Source: Roseiarcus sp963759955
GTDB lineage: Bacteria > Pseudomonadota > Alphaproteobacteria > Rhizobiales > Beijerinckiaceae
Direction: 5' to 3'
DNA length: 64,000 bases
Assembly (NCBI GenBank): GCA_963759955.1
Contig: CAVXCA010000074.1
Span: forward strand, 12,427 to 76,426
Shown: positions 33,212-42,819 of the stretch, in pieces
Numbering within the stretch: position 1 is the first letter of the stretch
Layout: each line of letters starts with the position of its first letter
Notes under the pieces: model-generated
The model's database searches: none
Told to the model about the DNA's origin: nothing
The model's input: the letters and a program-made list of their open reading frames with translations, nothing else
Program-made: the position numbers and the translations under genes

Positions 33212-35923
33212 ATGGCCAGCCTTGACAGCTTCAAATGTCGCAAGACGCTCGAGGTCGGGGCCAAGAGCTACCAATATTTCTCGCTCAAGGCGGCCGAAAA
33301 GCACGGCCTCGCCGGCATCGCGCAATTGCCGTTCTCGCTGAAGGTCGTGCTGGAGAACCTGCTGCGCAACGAGGACGGCCGCACCGTCAAGAAGGAAGAC
33401 ATCGAAGCGGTCGCGGCCTGGCTGGTCAACCGCGGCAAGAAAGAGCACGAAATCGCCTTCCGTCCGGCGCGCGTGCTGATGCAGGACTTCACCGGCGTCC
33501 CGGCGGTCGTCGACCTCGCCGCAATGCGCGACGCGATGGCCAAGCTTGGCGGCGACCCCAACAAGATCAATCCGCTCGTTCCGGTCGACCTCGTCATCGA
33601 CCATTCCGTCGTCGTCGACCATTTCGGCACGGCCAAGGCGCTCTCGCAGAACGTCAAGCGCGAATACGAGCAGAACCAGGAGCGCTACCGCTTTCTCAAG
33701 TGGGGTCAGCAGGCGTTCTCCAATTTCTCGGTCGTTCCGCCCGGCACCGGCATCTGCCATCAGGTCAATCTCGAATATCTCGCCCAGACCGTCTGGACCG
33801 CCAAGGCCAAGCGCGACGGCAAGACCGTCGAGGTCGCCTATCCCGATACGCTGGTGGGCACCGACAGCCACACCACGATGGTCAACGGCCTGGCGGTGCT
33901 CGGCTGGGGGGTCGGCGGCATCGAGGCCGAGGCGGCGATGCTCGGCCAGCCCTTGTCGATGCTGCTGCCCGAGGTGATCGGCTTCAAGCTGACGGGCGAG
34001 TTGCGCGAAGGCGTCACCGCGACCGACCTCGTGCTCACCGTCACGCAGATGCTGCGTAAGAAAGGCGTCGTCGGCAAGTTCGTCGAATTCTTCGGCCCCG
34101 GCCTCAACGCGATGTCGGTCGCCGATCGCGCGACGCTCGCCAACATGGCGCCCGAATACGGCGCCACTTGCGGCCTGTTCCCGATCGACGCGCAAGCGAT
34201 CGCCTATCTCCAGAACTCGGGGCGCAAGAACGCGCGCGTCGCGCTGGTGGAGGCCTACGCCAAGGCGCAAGGGTTCTATCGCACCCGCCTGACGCCCGAC
34301 CCCGTCTTCACCGATACGCTTCAGCTGGAGCTGGGCGAAGTCACGCCCTCGCTCGCCGGCCCCAAGCGCCCACAGGACCGCGTCGTCCTCGCCGACGCCA
34401 AGACGGGCTTCGCCGGCGCGATGACCTCGGAATTCAAGCAGGGCGTCGCCATAGCCGAGCGTCACGCTGTGGAAGGCGCGAACTTCGACCTCGGCCACGG
34501 CGACGTGGTCATCGCCGCGATCACCTCGTGCACCAACACCTCCAATCCCAGCGTGATGATCGCAGCCGGGCTGCTCGCGCGCAACGCAGTCGCCAGGGGG
34601 CTTTCCGTCAAACCCTGGGTGAAGACCTCGCTCGCCCCGGGCAGTCAGGTCGTCGCCGACTATCTCGAGGCCGCCGAGTTGCAGAAGCCGCTCGACAAGC
34701 TCGGCTTCAATATCGTCGGTTTCGGCTGCACAACCTGCATCGGCAATTCCGGCCCGCTGGCGCCGGAGATTTCGGCGACCATCGCCAAGCACGACCTCGT
34801 CGCCGCAGCGGTGCTTTCGGGCAACCGCAATTTCGAGGGGCGCGTCAATCCGGACGTGCGCGCCAATTATCTCGCCTCGCCGCCGCTGGTCGTCGCCTAC
34901 GCGCTCGCCGGCTCGATGCAGATCGATTTGACCCGCGAGCCGCTCGGCCACGACAAGAAGGGCGCACCGGTGTTTCTCGCCGACATCTGGCCCTCGACCC
35001 AGGAGATCCAAGATCTCATCGAGCACACCATCACGGCGAAAATGTTCAAGAGCAAATACGCCGAAGTGTTCGACGGCGACGCCAATTGGCGCAAGGTCAA
35101 GGTCCCGGCCGGCCTTACCTACGCCTGGGACATGGGCTCGACCTATGTGCAGAACCCGCCCTATTTCGAGGGCATGACGATGGAGCCCAAGCCCATCGTG
35201 GACATCGAAAACGCGCGCATCCTCGGGCTGTTCCTCGACTCGATCACAACCGACCACATCTCGCCGGCGGGCTCGATCCGCCAGTCGAGCCCGGCCGGGC
35301 AGTATCTGATCGAGCATCAGGTGCGCCCGGCCGATTTCAACCAGTACGGCACGCGCCGCGGCAATCACGAAGTGATGATGCGCGGAACTTTCGCCAACAT
35401 TCGCATCAAGAATCAGATGGTGAAGGACGCGTCGGGCGCCGTAGTCGAGGGCGGCTACACCATCCACCACCCCTCGGGCGAGCGGATGGCGATCTATGAC
35501 GCGGCGATGCGCTACCAGAGCGAAGCTGCGCCGCTGGTCGTCTTCGCCGGACGCGAATACGGCACGGGATCGTCGCGCGACTGGGCGGCCAAGGGCACCA
35601 AGCTGCTCGGCGTGCGCGCGGTGGTCGCGCAGAGCTTCGAGCGCATCCACCGTTCCAATCTCGTCGGCATGGGCGTGCTGCCGCTTGTTTTCGAAGAGGG
35701 CACGAGCTGGTCCTCGCTCGGCCTCGAGGGCGACGAAACCGTTTCGATCCATGGCCTCGGCGCCAACCTCAAGCCGCGCCAGAAGCTGGAGGCGGAAATC
35801 AGGTCCGCCGACGGCAAGGTCACCCGCACGCCGCTGATCTGCCGCATCGATACGCTCGACGAACTGGAATATTTCCGCGCCGGCGGCATCCTGGCCTACG
35901 TGCTGCGGCAGTTGGCCGCCTGA
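33212..35923 (+). CDS. acnA: Aconitate hydratase A
   Basis: The 903-residue enzyme is a full-length aconitase A/iron-regulatory-protein type. Cluster cysteines are in SCTNTSNPSV and GFGCTTCIGNSGPL; the swivel domain holds GREYGTGSSRDWAAKG. It interconverts citrate and isocitrate in the TCA cycle using a [4Fe-4S] cluster. It starts at MASLDSFKCRKTL and ends cleanly at LAYVLRQLAA. It stands alone, divergent from ccmA. Confidence 0.97.
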   Translation: MASLDSFKCRKTLEVGAKSYQYFSLKAAEKHGLAGIAQLPFSLKVVLENLLRNEDGRTVKKEDIEAVAAWLVNRGKKEHEIAFRPARVLMQDFTGVPAVVDLAAMRDAMAKLGGDPNKINPLVPVDLVIDHSVVVDHFGTAKALSQNVKREYEQNQERYRFLKWGQQAFSNFSVVPPGTGICHQVNLEYLAQTVWTAKAKRDGKTVEVAYPDTLVGTDSHTTMVNGLAVLGWGVGGIEAEAAMLGQPLSMLLPEVIGFKLTGELREGVTATDLVLTVTQMLRKKGVVGKFVEFFGPGLNAMSVADRATLANMAPEYGATCGLFPIDAQAIAYLQNSGRKNARVALVEAYAKAQGFYRTRLTPDPVFTDTLQLELGEVTPSLAGPKRPQDRVVLADAKTGFAGAMTSEFKQGVAIAERHAVEGANFDLGHGDVVIAAITSCTNTSNPSVMIAAGLLARNAVARGLSVKPWVKTSLAPGSQVVADYLEAAELQKPLDKLGFNIVGFGCTTCIGNSGPLAPEISATIAKHDLVAAAVLSGNRNFEGRVNPDVRANYLASPPLVVAYALAGSMQIDLTREPLGHDKKGAPVFLADIWPSTQEIQDLIEHTITAKMFKSKYAEVFDGDANWRKVKVPAGLTYAWDMGSTYVQNPPYFEGMTMEPKPIVDIENARILGLFLDSITTDHISPAGSIRQSSPAGQYLIEHQVRPADFNQYGTRRGNHEVMMRGTFANIRIKNQMVKDASGAVVEGGYTIHHPSGERMAIYDAAMRYQSEAAPLVVFAGREYGTGSSRDWAAKGTKLLGVRAVVAQSFERIHRSNLVGMGVLPLVFEEGTSWSSLGLEGDETVSIHGLGANLKPRQKLEAEIRSADGKVTRTPLICRIDTLDELEYFRAGGILAYVLRQLAA

Positions 35924-36178
35924 GGCGAAGCGCGGCGATCGCGCTCCGAATTAGGAGGCGATCAGCCGCGTCCGCGCGGCGACGAAGCGCTCGAGGTCTT
36001 CGGCGGACATAGGCTTGGCGAAGGCGTAGCCTTGCAGGATATCGCAGCCGAGCTCGCGAAGCAGCCGCGCGTGCTCCATGGATTCGACACCCTCGGCGAC
36101 GATTTCTATATCGAGCGACCGCCCGATTTCGACGATCGATCGAACGAGGTGGCGCTGCGACTCCGAGCGCACGATCGG

Positions 36179-37565
36179 GAGCTATGGCGGAAACTGGGTG
36201 ACGGGGGTGAGGAAGGCGGCGTAACGGGGTTGGTGATCAAGCCACCCGAACCTCCAAGATGGAGCGTTACGCCATGAACGAGAATAGAGTTGTCGCCCTT
36301 CGACAGAAAGGGGCAATCGATGATCCGCTCACCGAAATCCTGCGCGCTGGGGCACGTCGGCTGATCGCCCAGGCGGTGGAAGCGGAATTCGAGACGTTTC
36401 TGGGCTCGAACGCCGATCTCGTCCTTGCGGACGGCCGCCAACGAGTGGTTCGCCACGGGCACGACCCGGTTCGCGCGATTCAGACGGGAATCGGTTCTGT
36501 CGATGTGGAAAAGCCGAAGGCTCGCGATCGTGGCGCGGCGGCGGGCGATCGCATTCGCTTCACGTCGGCGATCTTGCCCAAATGGGCTCGTCGAACCAAG
36601 AGCCTCGACGCTCTGCTGCCAGTTCTCTACCTGCGCGGAGTTTCCGCCGGCGATTTTCAGGAGGCGCTGGCGGCCCTGTTGGGCAAGGACGCGCCCAATC
36701 TCTCGCCGGCGGTGATCGCGCGGCTCAAGAGCGAGTGGGAAGACGAATATCGGCGATGGCAGGATCGCGATTTGTCGGCGCGCCGCTACGTCTACGTCTG
36801 GGCGGACGGCGTCTATCTGCAGGCGCGCATGGAGCCGCAGGCCGAATGCATGTTGGTTCTGATCGGCGCGACGCCCGAGGGCGTCAAGGAACTGATCGGC
36901 TTCCAGACAGGCATGCGGGAGAGTGCGCAAAGCTGGAGGGAATTGCTCGTCGATTTGAAGGCGCGAGGTTTGTCGATCGCGCCGGAGTTGGCCATCGGCG
37001 ATGGCGCGCTTGGCTTTTGGAAAGCCCTCGACGAGGCGTTGCCGACGACGCGCCATCAGCGCTGCTGGCTGCACAAAACAACGAACGTGCTCAACAAGTT
37101 TCCCAAGTCCGTGCAGCCCAACGCGCATAAGGATCTACGAGAAATCTGGCTGGCGCCGGATCGCGCCAGCGCGGCGGGCGCTATGACGACATTCGCCGAG
37201 AAATACGCGCCCAAATACGACAAGGCCGTCGATTGCCTGATCAAAGACCGAGAGACGCTGCTGACGTTTTTCGACTTCCCCGCCGATCACTGGGACCATT
37301 TGCGCACCACGAACCCCATCGAAAGCGTCTTCGCAACCGTCAGGCATCGCACCGTCCGAATGAAAGGCGCGCTGTCGCAAGACACCGCTCGCTTGATGGT
37401 CTTCAAGTTGGTGATGGCGGCGTCGAAAACCTGGCGCAGGCTGCAAGGTCAAAACCAGTTGCCGAAGATCGTCAAAGGCGCCAAATTCCGCGACGGAATC
37501 GAGGTCGTGCTGGAAGCCAAATTCGCCGCCTGATTCACGCCGTCACCCAAATTCAGGCATAGCTC
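36179..37565 (+). mobile_element. IS256-family insertion sequence
   Basis: The 1387-bp element has imperfect inverted ends of about 26 bp (GAGCTATGGCGGAAACTGGG at 36179 against GAGCTATGCCTGAATTTGGG on the other strand from 37565). It is flanked by a perfect 9-bp target duplication CACGATCGG (36170-36178 and 37566-37574). It carries one intact transposase gene. The intact duplication and open transposase frame indicate a recent insertion. Confidence 0.95.
36259..37533 (+). CDS. IS256-family (Mutator type) transposase
   Basis: The 424-residue transposase has the family layout: VEAEFETFLGSNADL near the N-terminus, YLRGVSAGDFQEALAALLGK, the DDE acidic residues in VWADGVYLQAR and AIGDGALGFWKALD, WLHKTTNVLNKFPK, and the C-terminal TTNPIESVFATVRHRT with the catalytic Glu. 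It is complete and probably active. The ATG at 36259 or 36274 could be the start. Confidence 0.95.
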   Translation: MERYAMNENRVVALRQKGAIDDPLTEILRAGARRLIAQAVEAEFETFLGSNADLVLADGRQRVVRHGHDPVRAIQTGIGSVDVEKPKARDRGAAAGDRIRFTSAILPKWARRTKSLDALLPVLYLRGVSAGDFQEALAALLGKDAPNLSPAVIARLKSEWEDEYRRWQDRDLSARRYVYVWADGVYLQARMEPQAECMLVLIGATPEGVKELIGFQTGMRESAQSWRELLVDLKARGLSIAPELAIGDGALGFWKALDEALPTTRHQRCWLHKTTNVLNKFPKSVQPNAHKDLREIWLAPDRASAAGAMTTFAEKYAPKYDKAVDCLIKDRETLLTFFDFPADHWDHLRTTNPIESVFATVRHRTVRMKGALSQDTARLMVFKLVMAASKTWRRLQGQNQLPKIVKGAKFRDGIEVVLEAKFAA

Positions 37566-40007
37566 CACGATCGGCGTGACGAGTTGACGGTCGATCTTCA
37601 GGCGCCGGGGTTTGAGCTTTGTGAGGCTGACGATCGAGGCGTAGCCGGTGCCGAAGTCGTCGATCTCGATGTCGATCCCGAGCGCCTTGATCTGATCGAT
37701 GGTGCGCGAGAAGGTATCGTCGCGTTCGTCGAGATAGATCGTTTCGACCAGTTCGAAGGACAGCGCTCCCGGTTCGATATGCAACTCGCGCAGGCCCTCC
37801 AACAGGCCCTCGTCGTGAAGCCGCCGCAGCGAAACGTTGACGGAGAACCGCGGCACGCGGACTCCGAGGCTCCGCCAGCGGCGGAACTGCGCCAACGCCT
37901 GTTCGAGGATCGTGCGGTCGATGGCGCCGATGACCGTCAATTCTTCCGCCACAAGGATGAATTCGGCCGGGGCGACGACGCCGCGCGTGGGATGACGCCA
38001 ACGAGCGAGGGCTTCCACGCCCACCAGTTCGTAGGTTCGCGCGTCGAACTGCGGTTGGTAATAAGGGATGAATTCGCCGCGCTCCAATCCGCCGATGATG
38101 CTGTCCGCGGTCTGCTTGGAGTTCAGAATCTCGGCCTGTAGCGTGGCGGTGTAAAATTCGTATCGATTTCGGCCCAGGCTCTTGGCGCGGTAGAGCGCAA
38201 GGTCGGCGTTGACGAGCAAACGCTGCCGATCGACCGCTTCGCCGAAGGCGCCGGCGATGCCGATGCTCATGCCCAAGCGACATTCGTGGCCCTCGTAGAG
38301 GGCCGGCTTGCGCGCGCTCTCGATGATTTTCCGCGCGAGATCGTCGAAGCCGTTCATGCCCGCGTCGGCGTTGCAGACGACGACGAATTCGTCGCCGCCC
38401 GTTCTGGCGACGAAGTCGTCGCCGCGCAGAGCGCTCCGGATCGTTTCGGCCGTGTGGATCAGCATAGCGTCTCCGGCCGAATGGCCGAGCGTGTCGTTGA
38501 TCTGCTTGAAGCCGTCGAGATCGACATACAGGAGCACGACGCCGCCGCCGGTCGCCGCGCAACGCGCCGCATGCTCCTCCAGCGCGCGCTCCAGGTACAT
38601 CCGGTTGGGCAGCCGCGTCAGGAAGTCGTGAAGGGAATTGTATTCGATGCGCGCGCGGGCCGCTTCGAGTTCGGCGTTGCGCGCCTCGGTCATGGCTTTG
38701 GAGCGCTTCAGATCCGCGGTCAGCGCGACGTCGGAGGTGACGTCCCAATTGACGCCGACGATCTTCGAGGACAGGTCGGGCGAGACGTAAACCTTGCCGA
38801 TCGCGCGGATCACCCGCGTTCGCCCGTCGCCCAGATCGAGCTTGTACTGGGATTCGTAACGGCCCTGCGTCCGCATCGCCGTTTCGAAATCCTCGATGGC
38901 CCGCTGAGCGTCCGACTCGTCGAGCCGATCGCGCCAATGCTTGTATTCTCGAACGCCGCCGTCGAGCGGATAATTGTAGAGCTCGTTCATGCGGTCGTCC
39001 CAGACGAGCTCGCCGGTGTCGATATTGAAGTCCCACACGCCGACTTTGGAGGCGTCGAGAGCGAGCTCGAGGCGCTGCGACAGGCGCTCGAGTTCGCCTT
39101 CGCGATCGCGCAAGTTCGTGAAGTGATCGCGCCGCTCCTCCACCAACCGCCCGATCAGCCAGGTCGGAATGACGATCATCAGGCCGGCGGCCAGAATCCC
39201 TAGCCTGAAGAGCCAGCGGTTCGACGGCGCCGCGTCCCAGCCGCCTTTCGGCGTAGCGGCAATCCGCCACGATCCCGAGGGAACGTTGACGTCGGTGACG
39301 ACCGGACGGTCGCTCGCGACGCCGGGCGCGCCGAAAAACCGGGCGCCTTCCTTGCCCAGCGCGTCTTTGCCGGTGATCGCGACGTCGATCGGCAGATCGT
39401 GGCCCGCGAGGCCGGCGTCGCGGTACAGCTTGTCGATGTCGATGACCGCCGAAACGATGCCCCAAAACGTCTTGGCGCCGCCGGCTCCGTTGGTGAACAC
39501 GGGAAGACGGGCGATGAAGGCTCTGCCGCCCTGAACCAGGTCGAGCGGGCCCGCCATGACGACGTCGCCGCTGTCGCGGGCGCGCAAGGCGGTTTCGCGC
39601 TGCTGGTCGTTCTTGCGATAGTCGAGCCCGATCGCCGCCTCGTTTCCCTTCAGGGGATATTCGAGGGAGACGACGAGATCGGGAGCGGCGGCGATGTTCC
39701 TGATCTGTGAGCGGCTTTGCAGCAGGTTCGCGGAAAACTCGGCGAAGCGCGCCTGAGTCATGTCCGGCTCGGTGGAGATGTCGGCGACGAGGCCGCGAAC
39801 GAGCTGGATGTCGCCGTTGATGTCGCCCTCGAGCTTGGCCCGAATCAGGCTGACTTGCGAGAGAACCTCGGCGCGCGATCGTTCGTCGGAAAGCTGGCTG
39901 TTCTGATGGTCGACGAGCACGCCGCAGACGATGGCGACCAGCGCGGCGATCGCCGCCGGGACGTGTGTCGGACGAAAGCGTCTTCGCAATGTTCTGCCGA
40001 AAGTCAC

Positions 40008-40353
40008 GGCGCAATCCGCTGCAGGAGGTTAACTTTGTTGGTTTGGTCGACGCCAGTCACGGTCGAATATTGAACACGGCCCGTTAAGCCATCGCTTAAA
40101 GCTTTGCGGGAATCGCCGATGAATTGACGGCGCGACTAATGGAACGTTAACTCGATTCCGCTCGGCGAGGCGCGATCGTTTGACGGCGCTCTCGCCGCGA
40201 CCTACCTAACCAACTGAAATATGTCGGTTTTTCCTCACTCCTTGAGCGGCCCGGAGGCGTGCGTGCTCCGCACGGCCCTTCCCCGCCTCGTTCGCGGCAT
40301 TTGGCTTGGCGCGCTCGGCCGGTCTATGGTGCGCGCGTTTCTGGAGACGCTTG
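40008..40353. other. Intergenic region upstream of ubiE
   Basis: About 345 bases between the divergent GGDEF-EAL gene and ubiE. It contains AT-richer stretches (for example AACTGAAATATGTCGG near 40214) that probably hold promoters. I see no gene, repeat or RNA; the long frame through it belongs to the out-of-frame region upstream of ubiB. Confidence 0.4.
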
Positions 40354-41112
40354 ATGTCGACCGCCGCCCCCCAAACGCATTTCGGCGAACGAACGGTTCG
40401 CCTCGACGAGAAGCAGGGCCTCGTCGACGACGTCTTTCGCAAGGTCGCGGACCGCTACGATCTGATGAACGATCTGATGTCGTTCGGCCTGCATCGCATC
40501 TGGAAGGACATTCTCGTCGCCAAGCTGCGCCCGCCGCGCCATCGCCCGTTCCTGCACCTGGACGTGGCCGGCGGCACCGGCGACGTCGCGTTCCGCGTCG
40601 CGGCGGCGGGCGGCGAGGCGACCCGGGTGACCGTCGTCGACGTCAACCCAGACATGCTGCGCGTCGGCGCGGAGCGCGCGCAAAAGCGAAGGGAAGGCGG
40701 CCGGATCAGCTTCATCGAGGGCAACGCCGAGGCGCTGCCGCTGCCCGACGCGACCTTCGACGCCTATACGATCGCCTTCGGCATTCGCAACGTTCCGCGC
40801 ATGGAGCGCGCCCTCGCCGAGGCCTATCGCGTCCTCAAGCGCGGCGGGCGATTTCTGTGCCTCGAATTTTCGCGCGTCGACGTGCCGGTGCTCGATCGGA
40901 TCTACGAGGCCTATTCCGACGCGGCTATCCCAGCGCTCGGCAAGGCGGTGGCCGGCGACGGTCCGGCGTATCGCTATCTCGTCGAATCGATCCGCAAATT
41001 CCCGCCGCCCGACCGTTTCGCCGACATGATCGGCGAAGCCGGGTTTTCGCGCGTCGAATTCACTCGGCTGACGGCCGGCGTCGTCGCGATCCATTCGGGC
41101 TGGAAACTCTGA
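40354..41112 (+). CDS. ubiE: Ubiquinone/menaquinone biosynthesis C-methyltransferase UbiE
   Basis: The 252-residue enzyme has THFGERTVRLDEKQGLVDDV, the N-terminal UbiE signature, YDLMNDLMSFGLHRIWKD, the SAM motif LHLDVAGGTGDVAFRV, and TIAFGIRNVPRMERAL. It performs the C-methylation step of ubiquinone synthesis. ORF is open earlier, but MSTAAPQTHFG at 40354 is the natural start. ubiB follows directly. Confidence 0.96.
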   Translation: MSTAAPQTHFGERTVRLDEKQGLVDDVFRKVADRYDLMNDLMSFGLHRIWKDILVAKLRPPRHRPFLHLDVAGGTGDVAFRVAAAGGEATRVTVVDVNPDMLRVGAERAQKRREGGRISFIEGNAEALPLPDATFDAYTIAFGIRNVPRMERALAEAYRVLKRGGRFLCLEFSRVDVPVLDRIYEAYSDAAIPALGKAVAGDGPAYRYLVESIRKFPPPDRFADMIGEAGFSRVEFTRLTAGVVAIHSGWKL

Positions 41113-41114
41113 AC

Positions 41115-42665
41115 TTGTCGAGTCTGGCCGCCATCGGACACGCTTCGCGCTTGGCGCGCGCCGGCTTCGTGCTGGCGCGCGAGGGCGCCTTCGTCGGCGT
41201 CGATCCGCAGACGCTGCCCCCGCTCGCCCGGGCTCCGCTGGCGCTCGCCAATCTCCTGTCGCGGCGCGGCGCGCACGGCCTCAGCGGCCTCGCCGCCGCG
41301 ATCGATCGGCTCGGCCCCTCGTACGTCAAGCTCGGGCAGTTTCTCGCCACGCGCCCCGACATCGTCGGCCCCAAGGTGGTGGCGGAGCTCGAAAAGCTGC
41401 AGGACCGCATGGCGCCGGCGGACCGCGCCGTCGCAGTGGCGACGGTCGAAGCGGCCTTCGGGGCCAAGATCGATACGGTGTTCGTCGAGTTCGGCGACGC
41501 GGTCGCCGCCGCTTCGATCGCCCAGGTTCATCGCGCGCGCGTGCGAACGAGCGCAGGCGAGCGCGACGTCGCGGTCAAGATACTGCGGCCCGGCGTCGAG
41601 CGGCGCTTCGCGCGCGATCTTTCGGACATGTTTTTCGCCGCCCGCCGAGCCGAAAGCTTCGAGCCGAGCCTGCGGCGCCTGCGCCTGGTGGAAGTCGTCG
41701 AAACGCTGGCGCGAAGCGTGCGCATGGAGATGGACTTTCGCCTCGAGGCGGCGGCGGCGTCCGAATTCGCGGAAAACCTGATCCGAGATCCCGAATTCCG
41801 CGCCCCGGAGATCGATTGGGACCGCACGACGCGCGAAGTCCTGACGATGGAGTGGATCGAGGGGACGCCGTTGAGCGACACGGCGCGCCTGACGGAGCGC
41901 GGCCTCGACGCGCCCAAGCTGGGGCGGACGCTGATCCAGTCCTTCTTGCGCCACGCCTTGCACGAAGGCTTCTTCCACGCCGACATGCACCAGGGCAACT
42001 TCTTCGTCGACGACCAAGGGCGCATCGTCGCCGTCGATTTCGGCATCATGGGCCGCCTCGGCCGCAAGGAACGCCGGTTCCTGGCCGAGATTCTCTACGG
42101 TTTCATCCGGCGCGACTACCTTCGCGTCGCCGAGGTGCATTTCGAGGCCGGCTACGTGCCGCCGATTCACCGTGTCGAGGACTTCGCGCAGGCCATTCGC
42201 GCGGTCGGCGAGCCTATCCATTCGCGCACCGCCGACCAGATTTCGATGGCCAAGCTGCTGTCGCTGCTGTTCGAGGTCACCGCGCTGTTCGACATGTCGA
42301 CGCGCATCGAACTCGTGATGCTGCAGAAGACCATGGTCGTGGTCGAAGGCGTCGCGCGCAAGCTCGACCCGCATCTCGACATGTGGGCGACGGCGGAGCC
42401 GGTGGTGGGCGGCTGGATCGCCGAGAATCTCGGGCCACGCGGCCGGATCGAAGACCTCGGCCGCAGCGTTTCGCAACTCGCCAAACTCTTCGCCGACGCG
42501 CCGCCTCGGCTGGAGCGGCTCTCCCGCCTGATCGAGCGCGAAGCCGAAGCGGCGCCCGCCGAGGCGCCGAGCGCGCCTTCCGTTGGGCGATGGCCGGCGA
42601 CCATCGGCGCCTCGCTCTGGGTGATCGCAGCGTCGCTCGTTTGGATCGCGTTTCATTTGCGATGA
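41115..42665 (+). CDS. ubiB: Ubiquinone biosynthesis protein kinase-like UbiB
   Basis: The 516-residue protein has the UbiB/ABC1 atypical kinase motifs: KxGQ in LGPSYVKLGQFLATRPDI, AAASIAQVHRAR (Ala-rich loop), the VKILRPGV lysine, EMDFRLEAAAAS, HADMHQGNFF (catalytic loop) and VDFGIMGRLGRKE (DFG-like). A C-terminal membrane segment follows (TIGASLWVIAASLVWIAF). It supports ubiquinone synthesis, probably by extracting lipid intermediates. The frame has no ATG near; a TTG at 41115, two bases after the ubiE stop, is the likely start. Confidence 0.93.
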   Translation: MSSLAAIGHASRLARAGFVLAREGAFVGVDPQTLPPLARAPLALANLLSRRGAHGLSGLAAAIDRLGPSYVKLGQFLATRPDIVGPKVVAELEKLQDRMAPADRAVAVATVEAAFGAKIDTVFVEFGDAVAAASIAQVHRARVRTSAGERDVAVKILRPGVERRFARDLSDMFFAARRAESFEPSLRRLRLVEVVETLARSVRMEMDFRLEAAAASEFAENLIRDPEFRAPEIDWDRTTREVLTMEWIEGTPLSDTARLTERGLDAPKLGRTLIQSFLRHALHEGFFHADMHQGNFFVDDQGRIVAVDFGIMGRLGRKERRFLAEILYGFIRRDYLRVAEVHFEAGYVPPIHRVEDFAQAIRAVGEPIHSRTADQISMAKLLSLLFEVTALFDMSTRIELVMLQKTMVVVEGVARKLDPHLDMWATAEPVVGGWIAENLGPRGRIEDLGRSVSQLAKLFADAPPRLERLSRLIEREAEAAPAEAPSAPSVGRWPATIGASLWVIAASLVWIAFHLR

Positions 42666-42819
42666 GCCGACGATAAGAAAAAATTATTATGCGGATGAAC
42701 CCCGTAGAGCCACGCCCGGACATTGCGGGGCCGCCGTCGCTAACCTTATCTTGGTACTTTCGGCGCGCGCGAGCCCAACCGAGCAATCGGCGCTCGGCGC
42801 CATCACGGCGTAAACGATC

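Larger units (their letters stand above)
35951..40007 (-). pseudogene. CHASE-like/PAS/GGDEF/EAL protein gene split by an IS256 element
   Basis: The gene runs from 40007; its EAL domain is interrupted at 37566 and resumes at 36169, ending at 35951. Removing 36170-37565 joins RQLVTPIV to RSESQRHLVRSIVEIG and gives an uninterrupted 886-residue frame. The N-terminal part has a membrane helix (VPAAIAALVAIVCGVLV), a periplasmic CHASE-like sensor to about residue 270, a second helix, a PAS fold (ELALDASKVGVWDFN), GGDEF with RTGGDEFVVV and EAL with GVEALARWRHP and IDDFGTGYASI. As it stands the EAL domain loses its last third, including the VAEGVES segment, so phosphodiesterase activity is probably abolished while the cyclase may remain. 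Confidence 0.92.

Noticed and set aside
40221..41114. Long N-terminal extension in frame with ubiB
   Set aside because: The stretch overlaps ubiE in another frame and is Arg/Pro-rich; UbiB similarity begins only after 41115.
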